From NCBI GenBank assembly GCA_017302195.1, contig JAFLEG010000345.1, positions 1-5,593 on the forward strand: a stretch of 5,593 nucleotides of DNA, in the 5' to 3' direction. Source of the stretch: Verrucomicrobiota bacterium (lineage in GTDB: Bacteria > Verrucomicrobiota > Verrucomicrobiia > Limisphaerales > UBA9464). Both the position numbers and the translations under genes were made by a program. The notes below the pieces were generated by a model that saw nothing but the letters and a program-made list of their open reading frames with translations, was not told where the DNA came from and searched no databases. How positions within the stretch are numbered: the first letter of the stretch is position 1; each line of letters opens with the position of its first letter. Below are positions 1-5,593 of this stretch, piece by piece.

Positions 1-332
1 GAGTCACGCGCATGCACTCGAATGCCATGAAGGCCATCGGCGATCCCGCTGAGTTGCGCCGCATACCTCGGCGCCGGACCGGATGCCATGGCAGCGGGTG
101 GTTGTTGATCGAACAACAGATCGACAATATCGATACTGCTGTACAGGTCAGAAACGTCAGCCTCCACCGGGAAATCCGCAGGCAGCAATGCCCCGGCTGC
201 GGGCCGCACCAGGTGCACCTCCGGGGACCGTTGCGGGTCACGCACGGCTTCGGCATGCGGACGCCGCCGGGCCTGTGCCGCGACGAGCTCGTGAATTCCC
301 GAATCCAGGGGAACAGGGCTGCCGGAAATCAT
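1..332 (-). CDS. Hypothetical protein, 5' part only; adenylation-domain-like first residues
   Basis: This frame starts at an ATG (332-330) that overlaps the TGA stop of the upstream P450 gene as ATGA. It stays open to the left edge of the window, giving about 110 residues of an incomplete protein. Residues about 12-31 (GIHELVAAQARRRPHAEAVR) read like the N-terminus of NRPS adenylation domains, whose consensus is roughly 'hELfeaQAartPdavAv'. The usual next adenylation element ('ltYaeLn') is absent. The sequence continues instead with an acidic stretch ('DVSDLYSSIDIVDLLFD') that I do not recognise. Coupling to the P450 suggests a shared pathway. It could be a divergent adenylating enzyme, a fusion with only a relic adenylation start, or an unrelated protein. 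The open frame and coupling are seen directly; any function is a guess. Confidence 0.6.
   Translation of the reverse strand, partial: MISGSPVPLDSGIHELVAAQARRRPHAEAVRDPQRSPEVHLVRPAAGALLPADFPVEADVSDLYSSIDIVDLLFDQQPPAAMASGPAPRYAAQLSGIADGLHGIRVHARD
329..332 (-). promoter_or_regulatory. ATGA stop/start overlap (translational coupling)
   Basis: On the minus strand the P450 stop TGA (331-329) shares two bases with the ATG (332-330) of the next gene. The bases just before this ATG are pyrimidine-rich and contain no Shine-Dalgarno sequence. The second gene is therefore probably translated by ribosomes finishing the P450, which would fix the ratio of the two products. Confidence 0.7.
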
Positions 333-1771
333 CGGGGGAGGAGCTGAACTGCAAATCGTGGCGCGGGTTCCCAATGGTAGGCGGCCCGCACGGGTGCCCC
401 CGCCACCAGCGGGGTCACCCGATAGCCCCGGGCGAGGGCGTTCAGGAAGACTTCCCCGATCTGCACCACCACCCCGCCCATCGGGCACTGGTGATGATCC
501 ACGCCAAACGGGGCGTACTGGTCGCTGCCCGGGTCGCCCTTCAGAAACCGGTCCGGATCAAAGCGCCGGGGTTCCGGGAATGCCCCGGGATCCTGGTGTG
601 ATTCCCAGAGGCACAGCCGCACCACGGCGCGTCGCGGAATGAGGAAACCGTCGAAGACGATGTCCCGCACCGCGACCCGCATCATCCGTTCGCTCTGGTC
701 GGTGCGGAGCGTCTCCTGGACGAAGGACGCAATCCGGGGGCATTCCCGGCTCCCGGAGGCGGCCTCCTCGGCGAGGCGATCGAGAACCTCCGGATGGTCC
801 GCGGCATGACAGGTGAGCCAGCGCAGGAAGTTCTTGATGTCGGAACGGGCCATTTCGGCCTGGTAGATGAGGTTGCCGATCTGGGTTTCGTCGAGGGCGC
901 CCGCACGGACCATCTGGGCCAGCAGACCGGCATCGGAAAGCCCGCTGGTTCCCGAGCGCAGCGCGTCGGCGTGACGATGGATCTCCTCCCGGAAGGCCTG
1001 GAACGCGACCTCCTGCCGGCGCTGGGGATTCCACACCAGGCCATAGGGTCCCAGTTCCCGGAAATGGCCGAGGAGCTGCGCCATTTCCGCCGTGTCCGGC
1101 CGCGATCCAAAATAGATCCAGGCCAGCATCTCCGTGGCGAGGTCCGTCATGGCCATGGTGAAGGCGTCGGCGGAATGGGCGTGGGAGGGCGCCCCTTGGA
1201 CATGACGGGCGAGGCGGGTCTCCGCGAGGGTGCGCAGCACCGATCCGACCGGTCCCTCCGGGTCGCCGTTCGGACACGCGCCGCGCAGCGCGCGATGGGT
1301 GGCCTTGCGGGTTTCGCGGTGTTGGTCCCCTTCCATGGCACAGAGGAAGCCGCCGGGAATGAGGTGATCCAGTTCCAGGGTCTGCACCCGGAGCGACTCG
1401 CGGTGCGTCTGGGTGAAGCGGCGGCACCGGTCAATGCCCAGGATGCAGATGCACAGCGCGTCCCAGGCAATCCCCTTGAACACCGGACCCAACACCTCGG
1501 AACGCTGCCGGAGGTGGTCACGGTTCCTGCGTTCGGGCTCGTCCAGCGGGACGAGATCTCCCGGGGGCAGCGGATGGCGCGACAGCAGACCCCGCGCCCT
1601 GGCGTAGGCCGCAGGACTCAGGGGGAGCCTGTCCCAGAGGGACGACTCCACCCTTCCGGCCCAGCGGCAGACGGCAGACACCGGATGACCTTTTCGGGAA
1701 TGCCCCCGAATGGGAAGTCCATTGGTGGAAGACCTCAGCGCAGCAAGCGGATGTCGGGATCGTTCCGGCAT
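329..1771 (-). CDS. Atypical cytochrome P450
   Basis: The predicted 480-residue protein is a little longer than most soluble bacterial P450s (about 400-460). P450 landmarks occur in the right order. They are a C-helix motif with GDQHRETRK (about 148-156), an I-helix region (about 298-318), the K-helix ExxR as ETLR (353-356), the 'DPGAF-PEPRRFDPDRFL' meander region (394-410), and the Cys loop FGVDHHQCPMG with the presumed haem-ligating Cys429. P450s are haem-thiolate monooxygenases that need a ferredoxin or reductase partner; no partner gene is visible here. Two features depart from the family. The Cys loop replaces two conserved glycines (FGxGxHxCxG) with Asp and Met, and the I-helix (EMARSDIKNFLRW) lacks the usual acid-Thr pair. 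No signal peptide or N-terminal membrane anchor is evident, so it is probably cytosolic. The first 60-80 residues have no clear P450 match. The ATG is supported by an upstream AGGA. The substrate is unknown; the coupled downstream gene hints at a biosynthetic role. Confidence 0.88.
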   Translation of the reverse strand: MPERSRHPLAALRSSTNGLPIRGHSRKGHPVSAVCRWAGRVESSLWDRLPLSPAAYARARGLLSRHPLPPGDLVPLDEPERRNRDHLRQRSEVLGPVFKGIAWDALCICILGIDRCRRFTQTHRESLRVQTLELDHLIPGGFLCAMEGDQHRETRKATHRALRGACPNGDPEGPVGSVLRTLAETRLARHVQGAPSHAHSADAFTMAMTDLATEMLAWIYFGSRPDTAEMAQLLGHFRELGPYGLVWNPQRRQEVAFQAFREEIHRHADALRSGTSGLSDAGLLAQMVRAGALDETQIGNLIYQAEMARSDIKNFLRWLTCHAADHPEVLDRLAEEAASGSRECPRIASFVQETLRTDQSERMMRVAVRDIVFDGFLIPRRAVVRLCLWESHQDPGAFPEPRRFDPDRFLKGDPGSDQYAPFGVDHHQCPMGGVVVQIGEVFLNALARGYRVTPLVAGAPVRAAYHWEPAPRFAVQLLPR

Positions 1772-1775
1772 GAAA

Positions 1776-1779
1776 TCCT
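1776..1779 (-). promoter_or_regulatory. Ribosome binding site for the P450 gene
   Basis: The minus strand reads AGGA four bases upstream of the ATG at 1771-1769. The spacing is slightly short but acceptable. It is the best Shine-Dalgarno match near any start in this window and supports the chosen P450 start despite the poorly conserved N-terminus. Confidence 0.5.
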
Positions 1780-1922
1780 GCCAGGTGCCCCGGGTACTGC
1801 CGCGCCCTTGGCCCCGGATGTGGGAAGGGATCGAATGGCCTCACGCAACGGTCACGAAGGGCGCGAAGGCTGAGACTCGGTGACGGTCCGGGAGGGGCCG
1901 GGTCTTCTCCGTCCTCTCCCCG

Positions 1923-2210
1923 TCATGGAAATGGAGATCCCCTGGCGTGGCTTTCCTGCAGATGGGGAATCGTCTCGCCCTTGAAGAGCAGGTCCACCAC
2001 GGCGTGAGCCTCCACGGGCGTCACCCAGACGCCTCGGTCGGACACAATGAATGTTCGGGCATCGCCACGAAATGCCGTCACGAAGACGTGTTCGGTGGTG
2101 AGGTAGGAGGTCCGCTCGTCGTCAATGGTCAGTCCGGCGGCGTGTGCTTCGGCCAGCAACTCCTTGAAACGCTCCCGATACGGCACGGGGTGGGATGTAC
2201 CGAACCGCAC
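1923..2210 (-). CDS. Small hypothetical protein
   Basis: This frame encodes about 95 residues, starting at GTG (2210-2208) and ending at TGA. No ATG lies in frame upstream before the stop near 2276, and no clear ribosome binding site is seen. The composition looks protein-like: a helical start (PYRERFKELLAEAHAAGLTI) is followed by alternating hydrophobic stretches (VFVTAFRGDARTFIVSDRGVWVTP) and a helix (EAHAVVDLLFKG). This suggests a small alpha/beta fold. I recognise no family. It lies about 150 bases upstream of the P450 in the same orientation, so co-transcription is possible. It could also be a chance frame, or a fragment of a larger gene whose 5' part is lost. Confidence 0.45.
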   Translation of the reverse strand: MRFGTSHPVPYRERFKELLAEAHAAGLTIDDERTSYLTTEHVFVTAFRGDARTFIVSDRGVWVTPVEAHAVVDLLFKGETIPHLQESHARGSPFP

Positions 2211-2540
2211 CGGCTCTGCGCAATCGGTTTTGTCGCCATCTGGCCCATCACGGCGTCCGTACGGTGACCTTCCTTACATCGATGTGGTTCCTTCCGGCGA
2301 GGCGGTGTAGTGTCGCTACCACGGCGTGGGCGGTGAAGCGCACGGCTAGGTGGGAGATTCCTCGTCGTGGGCGCAGACCTGAATAGGGCCGGCAACACGC
2401 CAGCCCTTCCTCGCGGGGTGGGAGGGACGGCATGCTGCGGTCCCTGATCAAGTCCGCGCTCCGCGCGTGAGCGGTCATCCGGGGGCACTCGCAGTCCTTC
2501 CGCAGTCGCAGGAAGATCGAGCCGGCAAGCCCGGGAGGAC
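2211..2540. other. 330 bases without a convincing gene
   Basis: No frame here gives a recognisable protein. The longest minus-strand frame (2544-2248) is a patchwork rich in Arg, Pro and His without domain features, and it overlaps the pseudopilin remnant at its start. A few short imperfect inverted repeats are visible, such as gtag/ctac around 2308-2320 and cgctc/gagcg around 2458-2472. Neither has the long stem plus T-run of an intrinsic terminator. The stretch may be degraded DNA or a dispersed repeat; a comparison with the source genome would tell. Confidence 0.4.
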
Positions 2541-2750
2541 TCAAGGAATTGCGAAGGTATTGGTGGAGACCTGGGCGGCCTCGCGAATTTGTCCCTTCAG
2601 GCGCGCCGAGTTGACCTGCTGCACACAGCCGTCACCGAGGAGGAGGATGTTGCCTTCGGATTGATGTCTCCGGCCGTCGAAGGATATCGCGGGATTGGGG
2701 CCGAGGGTGAGGAACCGGTTGGAGAGTGCGATGCCATCAAGTGCCAGGTT
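2541..2750 (-). pseudogene. C-terminal remnant of a prepilin-type (H-X9-DG) pseudopilin
   Basis: The last 65-70 residues of this minus-strand frame resemble the C-terminus of the type II secretion/type IV pilin-like proteins abundant in Verrucomicrobiota and Planctomycetes. They contain a conserved His (GRRHQSEGN), then an ILLLGDG motif, then VQQVNSARLK and a terminal TNTFAIP before TGA. The H-to-DG spacing is one residue longer than the classic X9. The open frame continues upstream to a GTG at 2864, but that part (2751-2864) has no family resemblance. The prepilin cleavage motif, hydrophobic N-helix and core are all missing. A functional pseudopilin needs its N-terminal type III signal, so this is read as a decayed or truncated gene. 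The rest may have been lost when the neighbouring dndC segment arrived. Confidence 0.65.
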
Positions 2751-3001
2751 GGAATCTCGGGAGGGACGACGGTTGTCCTGTCCCTCGGCGTCCGCCTCCT
2801 GCGAGCCCATTGGCACCTCCCCATCCGGAGCGCACACGCCCTGCCTGGATAGCGGTCTTGTCACTTGTCTCGTCTCGACGCGGCAAGCTCATCTCCACCG
2901 GCCATGCCGCGATTGGCGGGTCCAGCGCAGACGCTGTCACCGCTTCGGCTTTCGATGCTGGCTTGCCCGTCATCCAGATCAGCAACATTGTCGCCCAGCC
3001 A
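2751..3001. other. Unassigned stretch upstream of dndC
   Basis: These 250 bases separate the pseudopilin remnant from dndC. The dndC reading frame is open through all of them, with an upstream ATG at 2726, but the encoded residues match nothing in the DndC family. The first part is antisense to the degraded pseudopilin frame. From about 2860 to 3001 the in-frame translation (for example DAGLPVIQISNIVAQ) looks mildly protein-like. It could be the tail of a lost gene fused in frame, or simply the leader and promoter region. No convincing -35/-10 pair was found. Confidence 0.35.
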
Positions 3002-4147
3002 ATGTCGCTGCCTTCTTCACCACCGATGGACCTTGATGCGCTCCAGGTGAAGCTCAAGGCGGTCCGCCGCGAGCTGCGCGACGAATACCTCCAGCCGCAT
3101 TCGCATCCCTGGATCCTCGGTTTCTCCGGCGGCAAGGACTCCACCCTTCTGCTGCATTTCGTCCTCGAAGTCATCCGCAGCGTGGCTCCGGAAGATCGCC
3201 GCCGGCCGGTCTTTGTCGTCAGCAACAATACCCTCGTCGAATCCCCGGTCTTTCAGGACTTCGTGGACCGCCTGCTGGAGCGGCTGGAACAAAGCCTCGA
3301 AGGCCTGAACGTCCCCGTCCGGGTCGTGCGCACCAAGCCCCTGCCCGAGGAGAGCTTCTGGGTGAACCTGCTGGGCAAGGGCTACCCCGCGCCCAACCGC
3401 ACCTTCCGCTGGTGTACCGACCGGATGAAAATCCGGCCCACTTCCCGATTCATCCGCGAGCTCGTCGCCGACAGCGGCGAGGCCATTCTTCTGCTCGGCG
3501 TGCGCCGGTCAGAATCTGCCAGCCGGGCCAACGCCATCTCCCGGCACGAAGATGCCGAGAGCGGCCGCCTCTCCCCCCACTCGGACCACAGGGGCGTCTC
3601 CATATTTTCCCCGATCAAGGAACTGGCCAACGAGGAGGTGTGGCTGATCCTGCTCAACAGCCGGCCACCCTGGGGCGGCTCCTACCGCGAGCTGGTCACC
3701 CTCTACCGGAACGCCGCGGGCGGCGAATGCCCCTTTGTCATGACCGTCGGCGATGCGCCCTCCTGCGGCTCCTCCTCAGCCCGCTTCGGCTGCTGGACGT
3801 GTACGGTGGTGGAAAAGGACAACTCGCTGGCGGCGCTGATTGATGCCGGCCACGAACATCTGGAGCCGCTGGCCGAATTCCGCGACCGGCTCAAGCAGGT
3901 CAGCCAGACCCCCGAATGCCGGAAGACGACCCGCCGGAATGGTCGGCACGGCATGGGGCCGCTCACGCTGGAGGCGCGCCGCATGTTGCTGGACGAATTG
4001 CTGGCCCTTCGAGCGCAGGTTGACTTCCCCCTGATCTCGGAGCACGAAATCCGGCTCATCCGGGAACAGTGGGAGATAGATCTGACGCAGGACGTTTTGC
4101 GGTCCTCGTCCATCGGGAACTCTGTGGGTCTCCACATGGCGGCTTGA
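3002..4147 (+). CDS. dndC: DNA phosphorothioation sulfurtransferase DndC
   Basis: DndC is an ATP-pyrophosphatase of the PAPS-reductase/adenine-nucleotide alpha-hydrolase fold. It carries a 4Fe-4S cluster and works with a cysteine desulfurase (DndA/IscS), DndD and DndE to replace a non-bridging DNA backbone oxygen with sulfur. From the start used here the protein has 381 residues. Visible hallmarks are the PP-loop SGGKDST (42-48), NNTLVESPVFQDFVD (75-89), FRWCTDRMKIRPTSRF (135-150), GVRRSESASR (166-175) and FSPIKELANEEVW (202-214). The cysteine region PSCG...RFGCWTCTVVEKD spans 253-273. Cys138, Cys255, Cys264 and Cys267 are the likely cluster ligands. ATG 3002 or 3026 is preferred over ATG 2726 because family resemblance begins just before the PP-loop; neither has a clear Shine-Dalgarno. 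At 381 residues it is short for DndC, which is often nearer 500. The part after EIRLIREQWEID is brief and the usual C-terminal tail seems absent. An HNH gene follows after 7 bases; no dndB, dndD or dndE is seen. Confidence 0.92.
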   Translation: MSLPSSPPMDLDALQVKLKAVRRELRDEYLQPHSHPWILGFSGGKDSTLLLHFVLEVIRSVAPEDRRRPVFVVSNNTLVESPVFQDFVDRLLERLEQSLEGLNVPVRVVRTKPLPEESFWVNLLGKGYPAPNRTFRWCTDRMKIRPTSRFIRELVADSGEAILLLGVRRSESASRANAISRHEDAESGRLSPHSDHRGVSIFSPIKELANEEVWLILLNSRPPWGGSYRELVTLYRNAAGGECPFVMTVGDAPSCGSSSARFGCWTCTVVEKDNSLAALIDAGHEHLEPLAEFRDRLKQVSQTPECRKTTRRNGRHGMGPLTLEARRMLLDELLALRAQVDFPLISEHEIRLIREQWEIDLTQDVLRSSSIGNSVGLHMAA

Positions 4148-4154
4148 TGCGAAC

Positions 4155-5054
4155 ATGCTCCCGACCAGCGACAAGTGGTTGGCTGTGTTGGGGCGGATGC
4201 GAATCGACAGGAAAGACAACCCTGCGCCGCACAAACCGCTCCTGCTCCTGACGGTGATTGAGATGGTCGAGAGAGGGCTGCTCGGGGAACCGTTCCTTCC
4301 TTTATCGGGAGAACTTTCGTTCCGCTTCCTCACCCTCTGGCCGGTCGTAGCTGCCCGGCGTAATCAGCCTCCCGAAATCTGGCTCCCATTCTTTCACCTC
4401 AAGACCTCTGGCATTTGGCTCCCATTGGATTCGGCCGGAATCCCCACCGAGGAACGCCGCCGAGTTGTCGCAGCAAAGATGAACCCGGAGTTCTTCGACT
4501 GTCTTCTCAATCCGGAGTTTCGTGAACGACTCCGCGTTCTGCTGATTGATGTGTATTTTTCCGATCCCGCCGAACGGGCCGCTCTCGCGGAGTTTGCAGA
4601 TGTCCAATTGGGCCAATTCGGCGAGATGAGGGACGAGATTGAGCGCTATAAGGTCGCGCATCGTCTCGTCCGCGAAGCCCGTTTCCGTCTGAGCGTGGTT
4701 CCTGCCTACGACTATACCTGCGCTCTCACGGGATACAGACTGGTGACAGCGGCAGCGGGTAGCATCGTGGACGCCGCCCACATTCATCAGTTTGCCAATA
4801 GCCGGAACAACGATCCGCGGAATGGCATCGCCCTTTCAAAGAGCGCCCATTGGACTTTTGACCAAGGATTGTGGTCATTGACGGACGACTATCGTGTCAT
4901 ACTCGCGAAAGATCGGTTCCGAGAGGCAGGGCCTCCACCACTGCTGTTGGCCAATCTTGAAGGCGAGCGGATTCATCTGCCCAAACGCAAAGAGCTTTGG
5001 CCAGACCAGCGACATCTGGATTGGCATCGGCGCAACAAGCTGGCGGGTCCCTGA
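4155..5054 (+). CDS. HNH endonuclease with sulfur-binding-like N-terminus
   Basis: The 299-residue protein has two parts. The C-terminal part is a beta-beta-alpha-metal HNH nuclease domain: YDYTCALTGYRL (185-196), DAAHI (206-210, His209), RNGIAL (222-227, Asn223) and AHWTFDQGLW (231-240, His232). The N-terminal part carries APHKPLLLLTVIEMVERG (24-41) and LPFFHLKTSGIW (77-88). That layout resembles the sulfur-binding-domain/HNH type IV restriction enzymes that cut phosphorothioated DNA ('HKPLLLL' followed by 'yPFwrLqndgiW'). The length also fits that family (about 300). A charged helical linker lies at about 155-178. The gene starts 7 bases after dndC in the same direction, so the two are almost certainly one operon. 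The HNH assignment is strong. The sulfur-binding role is inferred from recalled family pattern and context. It may instead cut unmodified DNA and be held off by the modification. A general HNH nuclease without sulfur sensing is also possible. Confidence 0.87.
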   Translation: MLPTSDKWLAVLGRMRIDRKDNPAPHKPLLLLTVIEMVERGLLGEPFLPLSGELSFRFLTLWPVVAARRNQPPEIWLPFFHLKTSGIWLPLDSAGIPTEERRRVVAAKMNPEFFDCLLNPEFRERLRVLLIDVYFSDPAERAALAEFADVQLGQFGEMRDEIERYKVAHRLVREARFRLSVVPAYDYTCALTGYRLVTAAAGSIVDAAHIHQFANSRNNDPRNGIALSKSAHWTFDQGLWSLTDDYRVILAKDRFREAGPPPLLLANLEGERIHLPKRKELWPDQRHLDWHRRNKLAGP

Positions 5055-5057
5055 ACC

Positions 5058-5327
5058 TTGAACGTCCGGCGAGTGAGCTTCCGCACCATCACTGAGAACG
5101 ACATCAACTCCTACCGGAAGGCCATCGGGAAGTTCCGCCGCTCCCATGCCGACCCGGAGGAGCCGACCCTGATCGACTACTTGAGCCTCGGTCGAGGGTA
5201 CCCCGATTCCTTCACGGCTTCCGCCGTTTCCTGGATGGATCCTGATCGTCGTCTGCACGGGTATGAAAACCCATCTGTCGCCGAGGTGGTTCGGGTGGCG
5301 GCGGGGGAGGATTCAGGATTTCCATGA
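5058..5327 (+). CDS. Possible third operon gene, hypothetical and probably truncated
   Basis: This frame begins with TTG only 3 bases after the HNH stop; an in-frame GTG at 5073 is the alternative start. It encodes up to 89 residues. The first 50 or so (VSFRTITENDINSYRKAIGKFRR, then PTLIDYLSLGRGYP) look genuinely coding: helical, charged and with GC-rich third positions. I do not recognise the family. It does not resemble DndD (ATPase) or DndE. From about 5212 onward the frame lies antisense to the conserved polyproline tail of the convergent ORF6N remnant and turns low-complexity. Its original 3' end has therefore probably been replaced. Either the first half is the start of a lost downstream gene, or the frame is fortuitous. 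Confidence 0.4.
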   Translation: MNVRRVSFRTITENDINSYRKAIGKFRRSHADPEEPTLIDYLSLGRGYPDSFTASAVSWMDPDRRLHGYENPSVAEVVRVAAGEDSGFP

Positions 5328-5593
5328 TGCGCTGGAGCACCTCCACGATGGCCGTTTCGTGGATGTCCAGCCGGGCGGTGAGCTTCTTTTCCAAGGCGGC
5401 GAGCTGCTTCGCCAGTTCGTGGGTGCCGCCGAGCAGTTCACGCATCTTCACGAACGCCCGCACCACGAACACGCTCATCCGCACGGCCTCCGGGCTGTTC
5501 AGGACGTTGGCGGCCATGACGGCACCGTTTTCAGCCTCGTCAGCAGAATTTGTGGGTAGGAGGGGGTTCGGGTAAACGCCCAAGCGTGTGATA
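5212..5593 (-). pseudogene. ORF6N-family protein, C-terminal half (truncated or cut by window edge)
   Basis: The minus-strand frame reaches the right edge and ends at TGA (5214-5212). From about 5532 down it matches the C-terminal half common to ORF6N-domain proteins. It has ENGAVMAANVLNSPEAVRMS, then VFVVRAFVKMRELL, a coiled-coil-like stretch (HELAKQLAALEKKL to EVLQRIMEIL), and PPPPPPEPPRRQMGF. ORF6N proteins are phage/plasmid-type DNA-binding proteins often found in bacterial accessory DNA; their role is poorly defined. The residues just before ENG do not fit the family's usual '(L)PYAFTE' lead-in, and the N-terminal ORF6N DNA-binding domain is not in the window. The resemblance therefore seems to break near 5532. 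This favours a truncated gene, though only sequence beyond the edge can settle it. A short tail (ADDDQDPSRKRRKP) follows the usual end. Confidence 0.7.

Noticed and set aside
558..1427. Minus-strand frame of 289 codons inside the P450
   Set aside because: It is rich in Arg, Pro and Gly without domain features and is an out-of-frame shadow of the P450.
794..1873. Long plus-strand open frame (359 codons) opposite the P450
   Set aside because: It lies antisense to a protein with ordered P450 motifs, has no recognisable domain, and is typical of GC-rich shadow frames.
2440..2475. Possible intrinsic terminator at the cgctc/gagcg inverted repeat
   Set aside because: The stem is only about five pairs, no T-run follows, and no gene clearly ends there.
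2248..2544. Minus-strand frame of 98 codons as a gene
   Set aside because: Its composition is Arg/Pro/His-rich and irregular, no family is recognised, and it overlaps the better-supported pseudopilin remnant in another frame.
2726..3001. ATG 2726 as the true start of dndC
   Set aside because: The 92 extra residues match nothing in DndC, and part of them is antisense to a pseudopilin remnant. ATG 3002 or 3026 fits the family start better.
3776..4333. Minus-strand frame of 185 codons across the dndC-HNH junction
   Set aside because: It is antisense to two well-supported genes and has no recognisable motif.
4302..4787. Minus-strand frame of 161 codons inside the HNH gene
   Set aside because: It is antisense to the HNH nuclease, whose domain motifs are clear on the plus strand.
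5058..5327. The frame after HNH as DndE or the start of DndD
   Set aside because: It shows neither the Walker A-bearing N-terminus of DndD (an SMC-like ATPase) nor the short basic pattern of DndE.

Overview
The window is GC-rich bacterial DNA with compact genes, mostly ATG starts and few clear Shine-Dalgarno sequences. Two gene remnants point to Verrucomicrobiota, possibly Limisphaerales/Pedosphaera-like bacteria. One is the C-terminal tail of a prepilin-type H-X9-DG pseudopilin, with a 'GDGxVQQVNSARL' signature. The other is an ORF6N-family C-terminal half with a polyproline tail ending in 'RRQMGF'. This placement comes from remembered family resemblance and is only moderately certain.

Left part (1-1771, minus strand): an atypical cytochrome P450 (1771 to 329) is followed by a second gene that runs off the left edge. 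The two are joined by an ATGA stop/start overlap, so they are very probably one translationally coupled unit. The first residues of the second protein resemble the start of an NRPS adenylation domain, but the resemblance soon fades. The pair could belong to a secondary-metabolism locus, which the window alone cannot prove.

Middle (1772-3001): this stretch is sparse. It holds one possible small hypothetical gene (1923-2210, minus), a stretch with no convincing gene (2211-2540), and a decayed pseudopilin C-terminus (about 2541-2750, minus). About 250 bases of unexplained DNA then lead up to dndC.

Right part (3002-5054, plus strand): this is the most interesting section. A clear DndC, the ATP-pyrophosphatase/FeS component of DNA phosphorothioation, is followed after 7 bases by an HNH endonuclease. 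The N-terminus of that nuclease resembles the sulfur-binding-domain type of phosphorothioate-dependent restriction enzymes. A third open frame starts 3 bases after the HNH stop with TTG. No dndB, dndD or dndE is present in the window. The third frame runs into a convergent, apparently truncated ORF6N gene (5593 to 5212, minus). The dndC-HNH pair therefore looks like a small defence-type cassette lying between gene remnants, consistent with horizontal acquisition and local rearrangement. No tRNA, rRNA, CRISPR array or intact mobile element was seen.
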